DNA of 64,000 bases from a virus: positions 51,202 to 115,201 of IMG/VR virus record IMGVR_UViG_3300023174_000087; one strand, given 5' to 3'. Made by a program: the position numbers and the translations under genes. The notes beneath the pieces were generated by a model. The model did no database searches, was not told the origin of the DNA, and was given only the letters and a program-made list of their open reading frames with translations. Below, piece by piece: positions 35,552 through 43,896 of this stretch. The first letter of the stretch is position 1, and every line of letters begins with the position of its first letter.

Positions 35552-36361
35552 ATGAAAAAGATCGTAGCATTAGTAGCAGTACTGTTTTCAGTAATCACAC
35601 CAGTGCAATCACAAGCAGCGGTTGGAGAACGAATTGTAATTATTGACAGTTATTTTGATAAGACAAAAATTTCTGGAAGCATTGAGTTTGTGTGTCTTGC
35701 ATCCGATGGTTGCGTAAAAACAGCAATCCTAAAGCCAGGAATGGGAACTGATCCTGCAAACCATGGTACAGTTATGGCAAACATTGCTCGTCAACAAAAC
35801 TTAACAGCAACATTAGTTCTTATTCAAACAGAAGAAGTTTTGGTTAGCAATAAAGGTGTTGTATCTATTACAACTCTAGATGGCTCAGACTTCATTAAGG
35901 CTTTAGAATGGGTTAATTTAAATAAAAACAATGTATCAGCAGTATCATTTTCATATAATTTAACAAATTCAAATGCCAAGGTTGGTGAGTGTAAGATTTC
36001 TGCACAAGGTGGAGCAGTTACAGTCATGGATACATCAATTAAGTCTTTGGTTGCTTCCCTAAAGTCTTCAGGCATTCCAGTTCTTGCAGCAGCAGGAAAT
36101 GATAATAAAAAGCCATTGCAGTATCCAGCATGTCTTAATGATGTTGTTTCAATTGGATCAACTGGATCTGCAGCCTATCATCAAAATAACGTAAAAATTC
36201 TTGCAACAATTATCAATCCAGATAAGGCTTCATACATGAAGTCTGTTGCTCCATGGTTTGGATCTGTAGAATTTACTACTTCTGCAGCAACTGTTGCCGT
36301 AGCATCTAACTGGAAATCAATTCCAACAGGTACTACAAAGGTAAATATTCTCTCTAACTAA
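35552..36361 (+). CDS. Secreted subtilase-family (S8) serine protease-like
   Basis: From the ATG at 35552, with AAAGGA 5 nt before, the protein has 269 residues. MKKIVALVAVLFSVITPVQSQAA is read as a signal peptide. The catalytic triad is visible in order: Asp in RIVIIDSYFD near residue 30, His in NHGTVMANIA near 72, and Ser in TTSAATVAVAS near 250; VLAAAGND near 180 fits the oxyanion-hole Asn region. The usual GTS is TTS, so activity is uncertain. It may process surface proteins. Confidence 0.75.
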   Translation: MKKIVALVAVLFSVITPVQSQAAVGERIVIIDSYFDKTKISGSIEFVCLASDGCVKTAILKPGMGTDPANHGTVMANIARQQNLTATLVLIQTEEVLVSNKGVVSITTLDGSDFIKALEWVNLNKNNVSAVSFSYNLTNSNAKVGECKISAQGGAVTVMDTSIKSLVASLKSSGIPVLAAAGNDNKKPLQYPACLNDVVSIGSTGSAAYHQNNVKILATIINPDKASYMKSVAPWFGSVEFTTSAATVAVASNWKSIPTGTTKVNILSN

Positions 36362-36369
36362 GAGGGTAG

Positions 36370-36442
36370 TGGCCCATAACTCAGTTGGTAGAGTGCCGAA
36401 CTGTTAATTCGGATGTCCCAGGATCGAAACCTGGTGGGCCAG
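36370..36442 (+). tRNA. tRNA-Asn (GTT)
   Basis: A 73-base cloverleaf: acceptor TGGCCCA/TGGGCCA, D loop with GG, anticodon arm CCGAA-CTGTTAA-TTCGG with anticodon GTT, and T arm CCAGG-ATCGAAA-CCTGG. The T loop begins with A instead of T. CCA is not encoded. It is the only plus-strand tRNA in the window. Confidence 0.92.
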
Positions 36443-36455
36443 CAAATATATAGAT

Positions 36456-36464
36456 TGGTATAAT
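36456..36464 (+). promoter_or_regulatory. Extended -10 box, leaderless start for 36471
   Basis: TGGTATAAT ends 6 nt before the ATG at 36471. Confidence 0.6.
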
Positions 36465-36470
36465 GTTTTT

Positions 36471-37130
36471 ATGGATCCAAATAATTTTTTAAACAAGGGA
36501 AGACTTGGATCAAAATATTGGATAAACTCTGAACTAAAAACATTTGAAGAGTTGTGCAAAGATAATATCCTACAACACTCAAAATGGAAAAACTCTAAAA
36601 GTTTATTAAGTGTTGGTTTTGAAAATAAAATATTAAAACCAGCAAACGAATATGCAAGAATATTTTCAAATAAACCAGAAATAATTCAAGAAAATGATCA
36701 ACTAAGATTAAGATATAAAACCCATGCAGAAATATGGTTTGAGAAAAAGTCAGATGGATTTTATTGTTTAGACAAGGTGATGCAGCGACAATTCTATCCA
36801 TCTGAATTAGACATAAAAGTATTAAAAACAAACTTTGATGCCTTGTATAAATTTTACACGCCATGGATAATTGATTTAAATAAAAGTTTTTTAATAGAGC
36901 AAATTGATTCTTCTCCATTTTTCATACATAGCAAAGAAATTTTTTTCAATGAAATAAAAAAAGATAAAGATATTTGGGATATAGGTTTTGTTCATTTTTC
37001 TATTAAGAATATTGGAGATCACATAAAAAATTTCAATGGTGATTTTTTTGGGATAATAGATGCTCAAACACCCATGTATGATATAATCGTTGAAGATAAA
37101 GAAATAATAAAAAGGATACTAAGTGAATAA
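36471..37130 (+). CDS. Unknown protein paired with 37123
   Basis: A 219-residue protein, AT-rich codons, many Lys, Asn, Ile and aromatic residues, no signal or membrane segment. The last 8 bases overlap the following gene, so the two probably work together. I recognise no motif. Confidence 0.55.
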   Translation: MDPNNFLNKGRLGSKYWINSELKTFEELCKDNILQHSKWKNSKSLLSVGFENKILKPANEYARIFSNKPEIIQENDQLRLRYKTHAEIWFEKKSDGFYCLDKVMQRQFYPSELDIKVLKTNFDALYKFYTPWIIDLNKSFLIEQIDSSPFFIHSKEIFFNEIKKDKDIWDIGFVHFSIKNIGDHIKNFNGDFFGIIDAQTPMYDIIVEDKEIIKRILSE

Positions 37131-37860
37131 AAAAAATAAAATAAAATTTTCTCCAAGTTTGCAAAATACAGAAAGTTTATCTTATCAAAATCCACCAGTT
37201 GAATCTTCAAGAGTTATACCAGATTGGTACAAAGATTTATCTGGATTTAAAAATTCATCAAGTACAAATATTAGATTTTTAAACCCAGTAAATGATCGAG
37301 GACAAGATGGTTCTGATGTATCAACAAAACTATGTCCACCATATCTAGATGCAATAATTTCTGGATACATGCACACAGCACCAGAGGATATATTTGTTGA
37401 AATTTTAGAAGAAGAAAAACCAATAATTAGTTGGAAAAGCAATGAACACCTGATTGATACAAGGCCAAAAGTTGATGTTCCTATTCCAAAAGAATGTTAT
37501 CCTGTTCAGTTTGGTTGGAAGATGACTTGGTATTATGAAACACCGCCAGGATATTCTTTATTATTTACCCATCCACTTAATAGATACGATCTTCCATTTT
37601 ACAATGCTTCAGCGATTGTAGATAGTGATATCTGGGGACTTCCAGCATTTATGCCATTTTTTTTAAAGCGAGGATTTTCTGGGGTTATTCCAAAGGGCAC
37701 ACCACTTTTTCAAATGATACCAATAAAAAGAGATAACTGGGAATTAGATATAGATATGTCTGATGAAAAATATTGGAAAAATAAAGAAAGAGAAGAAAAA
37801 AGAAGAACAGACATAACTGGACACTACAAAAAAACAACATGGCAAAAAAAGCAATACTAG
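37123..37860 (+). CDS. Conserved phage protein of unknown function
   Basis: A 245-residue protein starting at GTG. The pattern SSRVIPDWYKDL near residue 27, LDAIISGYMHTAPEDI near 76, PPGYSLLFTHPLNRYDLPF near 140, and GFSGVIPKGTPLFQMIPIKR near 186 resembles a family I recall from cyanophages and other aquatic phages, without a known function. The C-terminal 35 residues are highly charged. Confidence 0.65.
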   Translation: MNKKNKIKFSPSLQNTESLSYQNPPVESSRVIPDWYKDLSGFKNSSSTNIRFLNPVNDRGQDGSDVSTKLCPPYLDAIISGYMHTAPEDIFVEILEEEKPIISWKSNEHLIDTRPKVDVPIPKECYPVQFGWKMTWYYETPPGYSLLFTHPLNRYDLPFYNASAIVDSDIWGLPAFMPFFLKRGFSGVIPKGTPLFQMIPIKRDNWELDIDMSDEKYWKNKEREEKRRTDITGHYKKTTWQKKQY

Positions 37861-37864
37861 TATA

Positions 37865-37873
37865 TGGTATAAT
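37865..37873 (+). promoter_or_regulatory. Extended -10 promoter for 37900
   Basis: TGGTATAAT just after the previous stop. The predicted leader is about 20 nt and includes GAGATAGGA. Confidence 0.5.
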
Positions 37874-37899
37874 TATTTTAACGAGAGATAGGATATAAA

Positions 37900-38559
37900 A
37901 TGCAAAACGCAATGCGTCCAATACCAAAAAGATATGACAAGCCACATAAGTTTTTTGAAAAACATCTAGACAATGATTTAGACAAGTTGGCTAACTTTTT
38001 AGAATTAAAGTACAAGCAAATAGAAGAAGCAAAAGTTCCAGGCGTAAGCAAGTTGGGCGAGAATGGAAGAGAGATTTGGCTTGAAAGCGGTAGTCTTTCA
38101 ACTGTAAAATGGAAAGAATATAATGTTTTTCAATTTTACAATGAAGAAATTTACAACCTGTTTGTGGGCATTAGAGAAACCGTAAAAGAAGCATGTGACT
38201 ACTATGGTATTGACTTTGATAAAGAAAAATATATGATTCAGGGTTGGTTTAATATTACACATAAGGGTAAGGGCAAACTAGATTGGCATGATCATGGTGG
38301 ACCATGGGCACCCTTTTTCCATGGATACTATTGTGTAAAAGCAGAACCATCATCTACATGGTACAAAATTGATAACAAAGATGAAAATGTTTTTGAAAAC
38401 AAAAATTTAGACAATCGACTTATAATTTCTGAAATGGGGCACCCACATGCGATGGCAGACTGGGACTGGGATGGATCAAGAATTACTATTGCTTATGATG
38501 TAATGCCACTAAGAGCATTACGAGGAGAAGTAAACGAACAACACTACTTCCCATTATAA
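37900..38559 (+). CDS. 2OG-Fe(II) oxygenase-type jelly-roll protein, paralogue of 33986
   Basis: A 219-residue protein. It shares KLDWHDH, FHGYY, KAEPSSTWY, GHPHAMADWDWDGSRITIAY and the final EQHYFPL with the protein at 33986, in the same order, so the two arose by duplication. The metal ligands would be the His pair in WHDH and the His in HPHAMADW. The substrate is unknown. It is followed two bases later by a glycosyltransferase-like gene. Confidence 0.72.
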   Translation: MQNAMRPIPKRYDKPHKFFEKHLDNDLDKLANFLELKYKQIEEAKVPGVSKLGENGREIWLESGSLSTVKWKEYNVFQFYNEEIYNLFVGIRETVKEACDYYGIDFDKEKYMIQGWFNITHKGKGKLDWHDHGGPWAPFFHGYYCVKAEPSSTWYKIDNKDENVFENKNLDNRLIISEMGHPHAMADWDWDGSRITIAYDVMPLRALRGEVNEQHYFPL

Positions 38560-38560
38560 T

Positions 38561-39385
38561 ATGAACACCATCAATGTATTTATTTATTCTTATAAAGTAA
38601 AATCTTTAATAGAAAACATAACTGACATTGTTAATAAACAAAGCAATAAAAATAAAATAATATATCATATTTTTGACCAAAGCACTACTGATAAAACTAT
38701 TAGTTTTAAAAAAAGAGACAATGTTTTTTATAGATACATATCGTGGGATGACACAAAAGGGGTTCCATATTATAGAAAACATGTTTTGTTTGATCAAAGC
38801 GCTAAATACTTTTTAGAGTTGTCACCAAACATATCTTTGTCAAAAAACTGGGACAGCGTTTTAATTGAATCATTAATGCCGAATACAATAATATCTGGTA
38901 ACTCAATAAAAAAAATTAAAATAGATAAAACACATACTTATATTCATGAAGAAAAAATAGATAATATTTCTGAGTCAAACTTTATAGACACAAACTTATT
39001 ATTTTTAAAACAAAAAGATTCAATATTTTTAAATCAGTTATCATTTTTAAAATATTACGGACAAGATTTATTTGCCTCAATATTGTCTGTTGCCAGAGGT
39101 ATTAAAATTTTTTCCATGAATTCTGATTTTTATACAGTAGATTCAAAAAATATAGATATGCTATATTATCCGTATTCAAAAATGCATGGATATAATAAAA
39201 TGATTGACACCATCAATTCATTTAAAAATAACACATTTGAAAGTTTTCACAACATAAAGGTTTCAGAAATACCTAAAATGTATTATCAGGTGGATGATGT
39301 TCCTTATCATGATGCAAGAACATCTATAGATGTCTCAGCATCAACAAAATTTCATAATGGATACAATAGTATAAGGGTGCTGTAG
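38561..39385 (+). CDS. Diverged GlcNAc-transferase-like protein
   Basis: A 274-residue protein. The start INVFIYSYKVKSL and KGVPYYRKHVLFDQ near residue 67, then KYFLELSPNISLSKNWDSVL near 83, follow the same layout as the GT60-like protein at 25414 (opening strand, donor helix, then the W-D pair), but the acidic and His residues of the donor-binding loop are missing (LSPNISL). It may be inactive, or use a different donor. The homology is an inference from order and spacing. Confidence 0.5.
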   Translation: MNTINVFIYSYKVKSLIENITDIVNKQSNKNKIIYHIFDQSTTDKTISFKKRDNVFYRYISWDDTKGVPYYRKHVLFDQSAKYFLELSPNISLSKNWDSVLIESLMPNTIISGNSIKKIKIDKTHTYIHEEKIDNISESNFIDTNLLFLKQKDSIFLNQLSFLKYYGQDLFASILSVARGIKIFSMNSDFYTVDSKNIDMLYYPYSKMHGYNKMIDTINSFKNNTFESFHNIKVSEIPKMYYQVDDVPYHDARTSIDVSASTKFHNGYNSIRVL

Positions 39386-39396
39386 TATAATATAAT
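39386..39396 (+). promoter_or_regulatory. Tandem -10 boxes for 39408
   Basis: Two TATAAT hexamers overlap by one base (39386-39391 and 39391-39396), 11-16 nt before the ATG. Confidence 0.45.
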
Positions 39397-39407
39397 ATGG
39401 TGATAAT

Positions 39408-39995
39408 ATGAACAGAATTACGGTTATTGATAATTTTATAAGCGAAAAAGATGCAAACATCTTAATCTCTGAACAGTTAAACCCAAGTGAAATAAATCAA
39501 TACCCAGAGCATTATAAAAGTAGATATGGCGGAACTGCCTTTCCATATAACAATATTGTCATGAGTATTTTAAAAAAATATGGATACCTATCTAGCGCAA
39601 AACACAAAGATTTAAATTCTTTTATTAATCCTATATATGTTTTTAAAGCATTTGGTTCTTGCTGGCTTCCAGGCACAAAGGGGGAACTTCATATTGATGC
39701 ACAAGGACCAGAGCCATGGATTGAGTTTAGTACAATTATTTATTTAAATGATGAGTTTGATGGAGGAGAACTTTATTTTCCAAATCAAAACTTAGTGTAT
39801 AAACCAAAAAAATATTCTGCTGTATTTTTTCCAAGTGCTGGTTCTGAATATATTCACGGGGTAACTACTGTTTCTTCTGGAATAAGACACACCGCTTTAT
39901 ATATGCACACAAGTTTGCCAAATAACGCAGATCCTGATTTTCATCCTAATAAAGAAAACTGGAAAGCATTGGAGCACTCGCATGTTGGATTATGA
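39408..39995 (+). CDS. Prolyl-4-hydroxylase-like 2OG-Fe(II) oxygenase
   Basis: A 195-residue protein with VIDNFISEKDANIL at the start, H-x-D in GELHIDAQG near residue 95, IIYLNDEFDGGELYFP near 110, distal His in YIHGVTTV near 145 and Arg in GIRHTALY near 156, the complete set for iron and 2-oxoglutarate binding. It would hydroxylate a protein or small molecule. It overlaps the next oxygenase gene by 14 bases. Confidence 0.83.
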   Translation: MNRITVIDNFISEKDANILISEQLNPSEINQYPEHYKSRYGGTAFPYNNIVMSILKKYGYLSSAKHKDLNSFINPIYVFKAFGSCWLPGTKGELHIDAQGPEPWIEFSTIIYLNDEFDGGELYFPNQNLVYKPKKYSAVFFPSAGSEYIHGVTTVSSGIRHTALYMHTSLPNNADPDFHPNKENWKALEHSHVGL

Positions 39996-40644
39996 AATTT
40001 TAGATCTTGGCTTAGTTTATTATAAAAATATTATTAAAAATCCAGAAAAACTCATTGAAGAGATTGAGTCTTTAGATGAAAAGTATAACAATAATATTGA
40101 AAATACAAATACACTAGTTGAGCCTTGGATAAAATGGAAATACAATTCTGGAGAAAAAGAGTTAATGTTCTGTTGGCAAAAATTTATACCACAAGTAGTT
40201 GATATTCCAGATTCTGATTTATACAAAGATGAGCAAACAAGTATCTCTTCTCAATTATTTGGAGCAATAGATAAAACTTTTGATCACTATACAAAAGAGT
40301 TGTACCCATTTGCTGAAAGAAATATAAAATCTAGAGAAAAAACCATGCACTTGTTAAAATATAATACTGCTGGACACCTACCAGCACATCAAGATCAAGG
40401 TATGAGTAGCAGAGTTTTATCAGTCCTTGTTTATTTAAACGATGATTATATAGGTGGGGATATAGAGTTTAAGCATTCTGGTGTAAGAATTAAGCCAAAG
40501 GCTGGAAGTCTATTGTTCTTTCCATCAAATTTTTTGTATGTACATGAGGTCCATCCAGTATATAAAGGTCCAAGGTATGCTCTTCCTAACTGGTTTCATA
40601 ACATACCATTTGAAAACAAAAGAGACTCTAATGGTGAAGAATGA
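39982..40644 (+). CDS. Prolyl-4-hydroxylase-like 2OG-Fe(II) oxygenase
   Basis: A 220-residue protein. HLPAHQDQGM near residue 132 supplies H-x-D, VLVYLNDDYIGGDIEF near 148 and LYVHEVHPV near 188 supply the strand and distal His, and GPRYALPNW the Arg. The region between residues 50 and 90 has a WxKW/W motif pattern seen in phage members of the family. Co-translated with the preceding oxygenase. Confidence 0.83.
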   Translation: MLDYEILDLGLVYYKNIIKNPEKLIEEIESLDEKYNNNIENTNTLVEPWIKWKYNSGEKELMFCWQKFIPQVVDIPDSDLYKDEQTSISSQLFGAIDKTFDHYTKELYPFAERNIKSREKTMHLLKYNTAGHLPAHQDQGMSSRVLSVLVYLNDDYIGGDIEFKHSGVRIKPKAGSLLFFPSNFLYVHEVHPVYKGPRYALPNWFHNIPFENKRDSNGEE

Positions 40645-40727
40645 AAAAAATAATAAAAAGAATTAAGTCGTATTTTATATTAAGAAAGATTAAAAAAAAT
40701 GGCAACAATGATAGATATATATACTAA
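40641..40727 (+). CDS. Tiny basic protein (28 aa)
   Basis: The frame starts at an ATGA overlap with the previous stop. MKKIIKRIKSYFILRKIKK is strongly basic and amphipathic, ending DRYIY. Similar short basic proteins ending in D-R-F/Y-I-Y occur in aquatic phages as I recall them. Coding is plausible but small. Confidence 0.4.
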   Translation: MKKIIKRIKSYFILRKIKKNGNNDRYIY

Positions 40728-40736
40728 GGATAAACT

Positions 40737-42161
40737 GTGATAATACTTGGAGTAAACGAAACCAGTCATGACGCCTCTGTATCTTTAATCAAAGACGGAG
40801 AGATACTTTTTGCGGGGCATGCCGAAAGATATAGCAAGCAAAAAAATGACTGGTATGTGAATGATAGTTTAATAAAAGATGCTTTACAATATGGTACACC
40901 AGATCACATAGCCTACTATGAAAAGCCTCTTCTAAAGGCCTCTAGGCTGGCTTTAAAGGGTGGTTCTGGAGAATGGAAGCCAAGGTTTGAACTTTCTGGG
41001 ATTCCAAGAAAATCTTTTACTCATCACTATTCTCACGCAGCAGCAGGGTATTATACAAGTGCATTTAATGATGCAGTGATTGTAGTTCTTGATGCAATTG
41101 GTGAATATAACACCTCCACAATTTGGGTGGGTGAAGGCGATAAAATTAAATTAAAATATAAGCAAAATTATCCTGTTAGTTTTGGATTGTTTTATTCAGC
41201 ATTTACTCAACTCATAGGTCTGATGCCAAACCAAGAAGAATATATTATGATGGGAATGGCTGCTTATGGGGACTGGACAAGATATTATAAAGAAGTAGAC
41301 GAATACTTTCCAAAATATGACAGACAAAAATATAACTTTCATAAGGGAATTAGTGACTGGGGCATTGAGATTACAGATCAGGACAGGTTTGATATTGCAG
41401 CAGCAGTTCAAGTTGTTTATGAACAAAGACTAAATGATTTTATGCGTATGGCAAAACATATTACTGGGAAAAAGAACTTAGTATTTATGGGAGGGTGTGC
41501 CCTCAACTCATCAGCAAATACATTACTTTGGAATATATTTGATATGATTTGGATCATGCCAAACCCTGGTGATGCTGGCAGTTCTTTGGGAGCAGCAGCA
41601 GCACTATACGGAAAGCATCTTGATTGGAAGACTCCATATCTTGGCTATGATCTTGGAGGAGAGTACCCTGTTCAGCAAATTGTGGACGGCATACTAAAAA
41701 ATGGAGTAGTGGCAGTAGCAACAGGAAGAGCAGAGTATGGCCCAAGAGCATTGGGTAATAGAAGTATTCTTGCTGATCCAAGAGACCCATTGATCAAAAA
41801 TAAAGTTAATCTAATTAAACAAAGAGAGTTGTTTAGACCATTTGCCCCAGTTGTTATGGAAGAGTGTGCATCTAAATGGTTTGATATGGACTTTACATCA
41901 CCATATATGCAGTACACAGTAAAGTGCTTACAGCCAGAAAAAATACCATCTGTTGTTCATGCTGATGGAACATCTAGAGTGCAAACAGTAAACAGAGATC
42001 AGCATCGTGGATTGTGGAGAACAATTAACAAGTTCTATCTTCAAACTGGCGTTCCAGTTTTATTAAATACAAGTCTTAACATTAAAGGCCAGCCATTGCT
42101 TAATGATGAAACAGATATTATTGAATGGGAAAAAGAATATAACTTCAAAATATGCAGGTAA
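40737..42161 (+). CDS. NodU/CmcH-type carbamoyltransferase
   Basis: A 474-residue protein starting at GTG. MIILGVNETSHDASVSLI begins the ASKHA-fold N-domain; FTHHYSHAAAGYYTS near residue 95 is the HxxH metal-binding motif; VFMGGCALNSSAN near 249 and PGDAGSSLGAA near 277 are the nucleotide site; EYGPRALGNRSILADPR near 332 is a hallmark of the C-terminal domain. The family moves carbamoyl from carbamoyl phosphate to hydroxyls, for example on sugars or antibiotics. It is shorter than the usual 550-600 residues. The substrate is unknown. Confidence 0.88.
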   Translation: MIILGVNETSHDASVSLIKDGEILFAGHAERYSKQKNDWYVNDSLIKDALQYGTPDHIAYYEKPLLKASRLALKGGSGEWKPRFELSGIPRKSFTHHYSHAAAGYYTSAFNDAVIVVLDAIGEYNTSTIWVGEGDKIKLKYKQNYPVSFGLFYSAFTQLIGLMPNQEEYIMMGMAAYGDWTRYYKEVDEYFPKYDRQKYNFHKGISDWGIEITDQDRFDIAAAVQVVYEQRLNDFMRMAKHITGKKNLVFMGGCALNSSANTLLWNIFDMIWIMPNPGDAGSSLGAAAALYGKHLDWKTPYLGYDLGGEYPVQQIVDGILKNGVVAVATGRAEYGPRALGNRSILADPRDPLIKNKVNLIKQRELFRPFAPVVMEECASKWFDMDFTSPYMQYTVKCLQPEKIPSVVHADGTSRVQTVNRDQHRGLWRTINKFYLQTGVPVLLNTSLNIKGQPLLNDETDIIEWEKEYNFKICR

Positions 42162-42163
42162 GG

Positions 42164-42172
42164 TGCTATAAT
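42164..42172 (+). promoter_or_regulatory. Extended -10 promoter for the endolysin
   Basis: TGCTATAAT overlaps the end of the previous gene. The leader carries AAAGGAGG just before the ATG at 42199, the strongest ribosome site in this area. Confidence 0.65.
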
Positions 42173-42198
42173 AGATTGTATACAAAAGGAGGCCAATA

Positions 42199-42747
42199 AT
42201 GGCAGAAAAAGGAACACTACAGGCAATCGTCGAGGTTGCAAAGAAAGAAATTGGAACCATTGAAGGTCCAAAAGATAATGAAACAAAATATGGTAAGTGG
42301 ACAGGGGCAAATTTCCTTCCATGGTGCCAATCATTTGTTTCTTGGTGTGCATTTACTGCAGGACTTGATGCAAAAAAGTATCCAAAAAGCGCAGCAACAG
42401 TCGCAGCATCTGATTGGTTTAAAAAGAATAACCGTTGGTCTGATGCTCGTAATGATGATCCAACTCCAGGTGATTGGATTTATTTTGATTTTCCAGATGA
42501 TGGAGTAAATCGTATTTCACATGTTGGTTTATGTATCAAGAATAACGGCGATGGAACTATCCAAGTTATTGAAGGAAACACATCTGGAACAGCAAAGGGA
42601 GATCAACGCAACGGAGGAATGTGCGTTGAAAAAACTCGTGGTTATGTAAAGAATAACAAGAAGAAATTAATCAATGCTGTAGTTGGCTGGGGTCGTCCAG
42701 TATATGTTGGAGAAGAAGATGCTCCATTGTTAAATAAGGTTAAGTGA
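42199..42747 (+). CDS. CHAP-domain endolysin
   Basis: A 182-residue protein. The CHAP Cys is in PWCQSFVSWCAF near residue 42, preceded by a helix (AKKEIGTIEG), with the catalytic His in ISHVGLCIKN near residue 108 and VIEGNTSG near 124 providing the third residue region. CHAP enzymes cut peptidoglycan peptides or amide bonds at lysis. There is no signal peptide, so release needs a holin. A membrane protein follows at once. Confidence 0.88.
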   Translation: MAEKGTLQAIVEVAKKEIGTIEGPKDNETKYGKWTGANFLPWCQSFVSWCAFTAGLDAKKYPKSAATVAASDWFKKNNRWSDARNDDPTPGDWIYFDFPDDGVNRISHVGLCIKNNGDGTIQVIEGNTSGTAKGDQRNGGMCVEKTRGYVKNNKKKLINAVVGWGRPVYVGEEDAPLLNKVK

Positions 42748-42965
42748 TGGAATCAAACAAAAGAAGTTTATATAAATCAATTACTTGGCCAGCAGTGCAT
42801 ATTGGATTTGTTGGCACACTAATATATTTCTTTGAAAAAGCAATTACTGGAGAAGCACACTGGGAATACGCTGGATCATTTGCATTAATTTATACAGTAT
42901 GCGAAATGATTGGTTATTTTTTACATGAAAGAGCATGGTCAAAATTTGGAAAAAAGATAAACTAA
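42747..42965 (+). CDS. DUF2061-like membrane protein
   Basis: Residues about 7-65 match the DUF2061 pattern: SLYKSITWPAVHIGFVGTL near the start, then two membrane segments, ending in FLHERAW. It overlaps the endolysin stop (TGATG). The second copy at 46894 is more canonical. Next to the endolysin it could aid lysis, but the family's function is unknown. Confidence 0.7.
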   Translation: MESNKRSLYKSITWPAVHIGFVGTLIYFFEKAITGEAHWEYAGSFALIYTVCEMIGYFLHERAWSKFGKKIN

Positions 42966-42995
42966 TCTTTTATAAAAAATGAGAGGTTATTGTTT

Positions 42996-43583
42996 ATGAG
43001 TGAAACTTTTGATTTTATTGAAGACTTTATTGAAGAATCAATTCAAAAAGATTTTTCAGAAAAAATTTTTAATTCTAAATCTATTAAATGGAGACTTTCT
43101 AACATAAAAACATTTTTAAATAACCAAGAAAATTTTTTTATTCCAGAAAAAACACCTACAACTATTGTCTCTAAAAACTCAAAACCAATCTTTCAAATTA
43201 TTGGTGATTTAGAAAATAATGAGTATCAAGATTTATTTGCTTATTTTTGTAAAAAACATAATATTGATGTTGATACTGTATTAAGGGCAAGGGTTGTTGT
43301 TACAACAAATAGTCCTGAAAAAGAAAAACACTCTTATCCACATATAGACCATATATTAGATCATAATGTATTCCTATATTATTTAAATACAACAGATGGA
43401 GATACCGTATTCTTTGATAAAGTTTTTGGAGAAGACGTATCAGATATGAAAATAATTAAAAGGTCAACACCTACTGTTGGAAAAGCCATTAATTTTAATG
43501 GAAAAAGGTTTCATGCCCTATTTCAAACAAGCACTAAAACAATTAGGTGTATACTAAACATAGAATATAGAATAAAAAAATGA
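42996..43583 (+). CDS. 2OG-Fe(II) oxygenase-like protein
   Basis: From the ATG at 42996, following GAGAGG, the protein has 195 residues. SYPHIDHILDHN near residue 115 gives H-x-D, FLYYLNTTDGDTVFFD near 128 the strands, FNGKRFHALFQ near 168 the distal His, and KTIRCILNIEY near 182 the Arg. The layout resembles a 2OG oxygenase group I recall from T4-like cyanophages. The substrate is unknown. Confidence 0.75.
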   Translation: MSETFDFIEDFIEESIQKDFSEKIFNSKSIKWRLSNIKTFLNNQENFFIPEKTPTTIVSKNSKPIFQIIGDLENNEYQDLFAYFCKKHNIDVDTVLRARVVVTTNSPEKEKHSYPHIDHILDHNVFLYYLNTTDGDTVFFDKVFGEDVSDMKIIKRSTPTVGKAINFNGKRFHALFQTSTKTIRCILNIEYRIKK

Positions 43584-43599
43584 AAGGAGGAGTTGGATT

Positions 43600-43710
43600 A
43601 TGCGTATTAAAATTATTAAGTTTGTAGTTAAAGTTTTGGGATACGAATGGGGTGGAGAAAACCTTAAGTTGCCTTATTGGACAGTTAAAGGAAAGAAAAG
43701 GAATAAGTAA
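43600..43710 (+). CDS. Tiny basic protein (36 aa)
   Basis: The ATG follows a strong GAAAGGAGG ribosome site, and the stop abuts the next ATG. The sequence is basic with two Trp. The ribosome site makes coding likely; the function is unknown. Confidence 0.55.
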   Translation: MRIKIIKFVVKVLGYEWGGENLKLPYWTVKGKKRNK

Positions 43711-43896
43711 ATGGCTTTATATGAATATGATTGTATGCCGTGTGCAAAAAGGTATACTAAAGAAAGGTCTATCAAAGACAATGACCCTGGCTATCATTGT
43801 GAAAATTGCAATGCGCCTTTAGTTCGTGTATATTCTAATGTAGGAGCAGTTTTTAACGGCAGTGGATTTTATTCCACAGATAATAGGAAAAAATGA
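43711..43896 (+). CDS. FmdB-like zinc ribbon protein
   Basis: A 61-residue protein: LYEYDCMPCAKRYTKERSI at the start, CENCNAPLVRVYSNVGAVF in the middle, and GSGFYSTD near the end, which is the FmdB-family zinc-ribbon layout, including the GFYxTD ending. These are often called regulators, without strong evidence. It overlaps the next gene by 4 bases (ATGA). Confidence 0.85.
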   Translation: MALYEYDCMPCAKRYTKERSIKDNDPGYHCENCNAPLVRVYSNVGAVFNGSGFYSTDNRKK

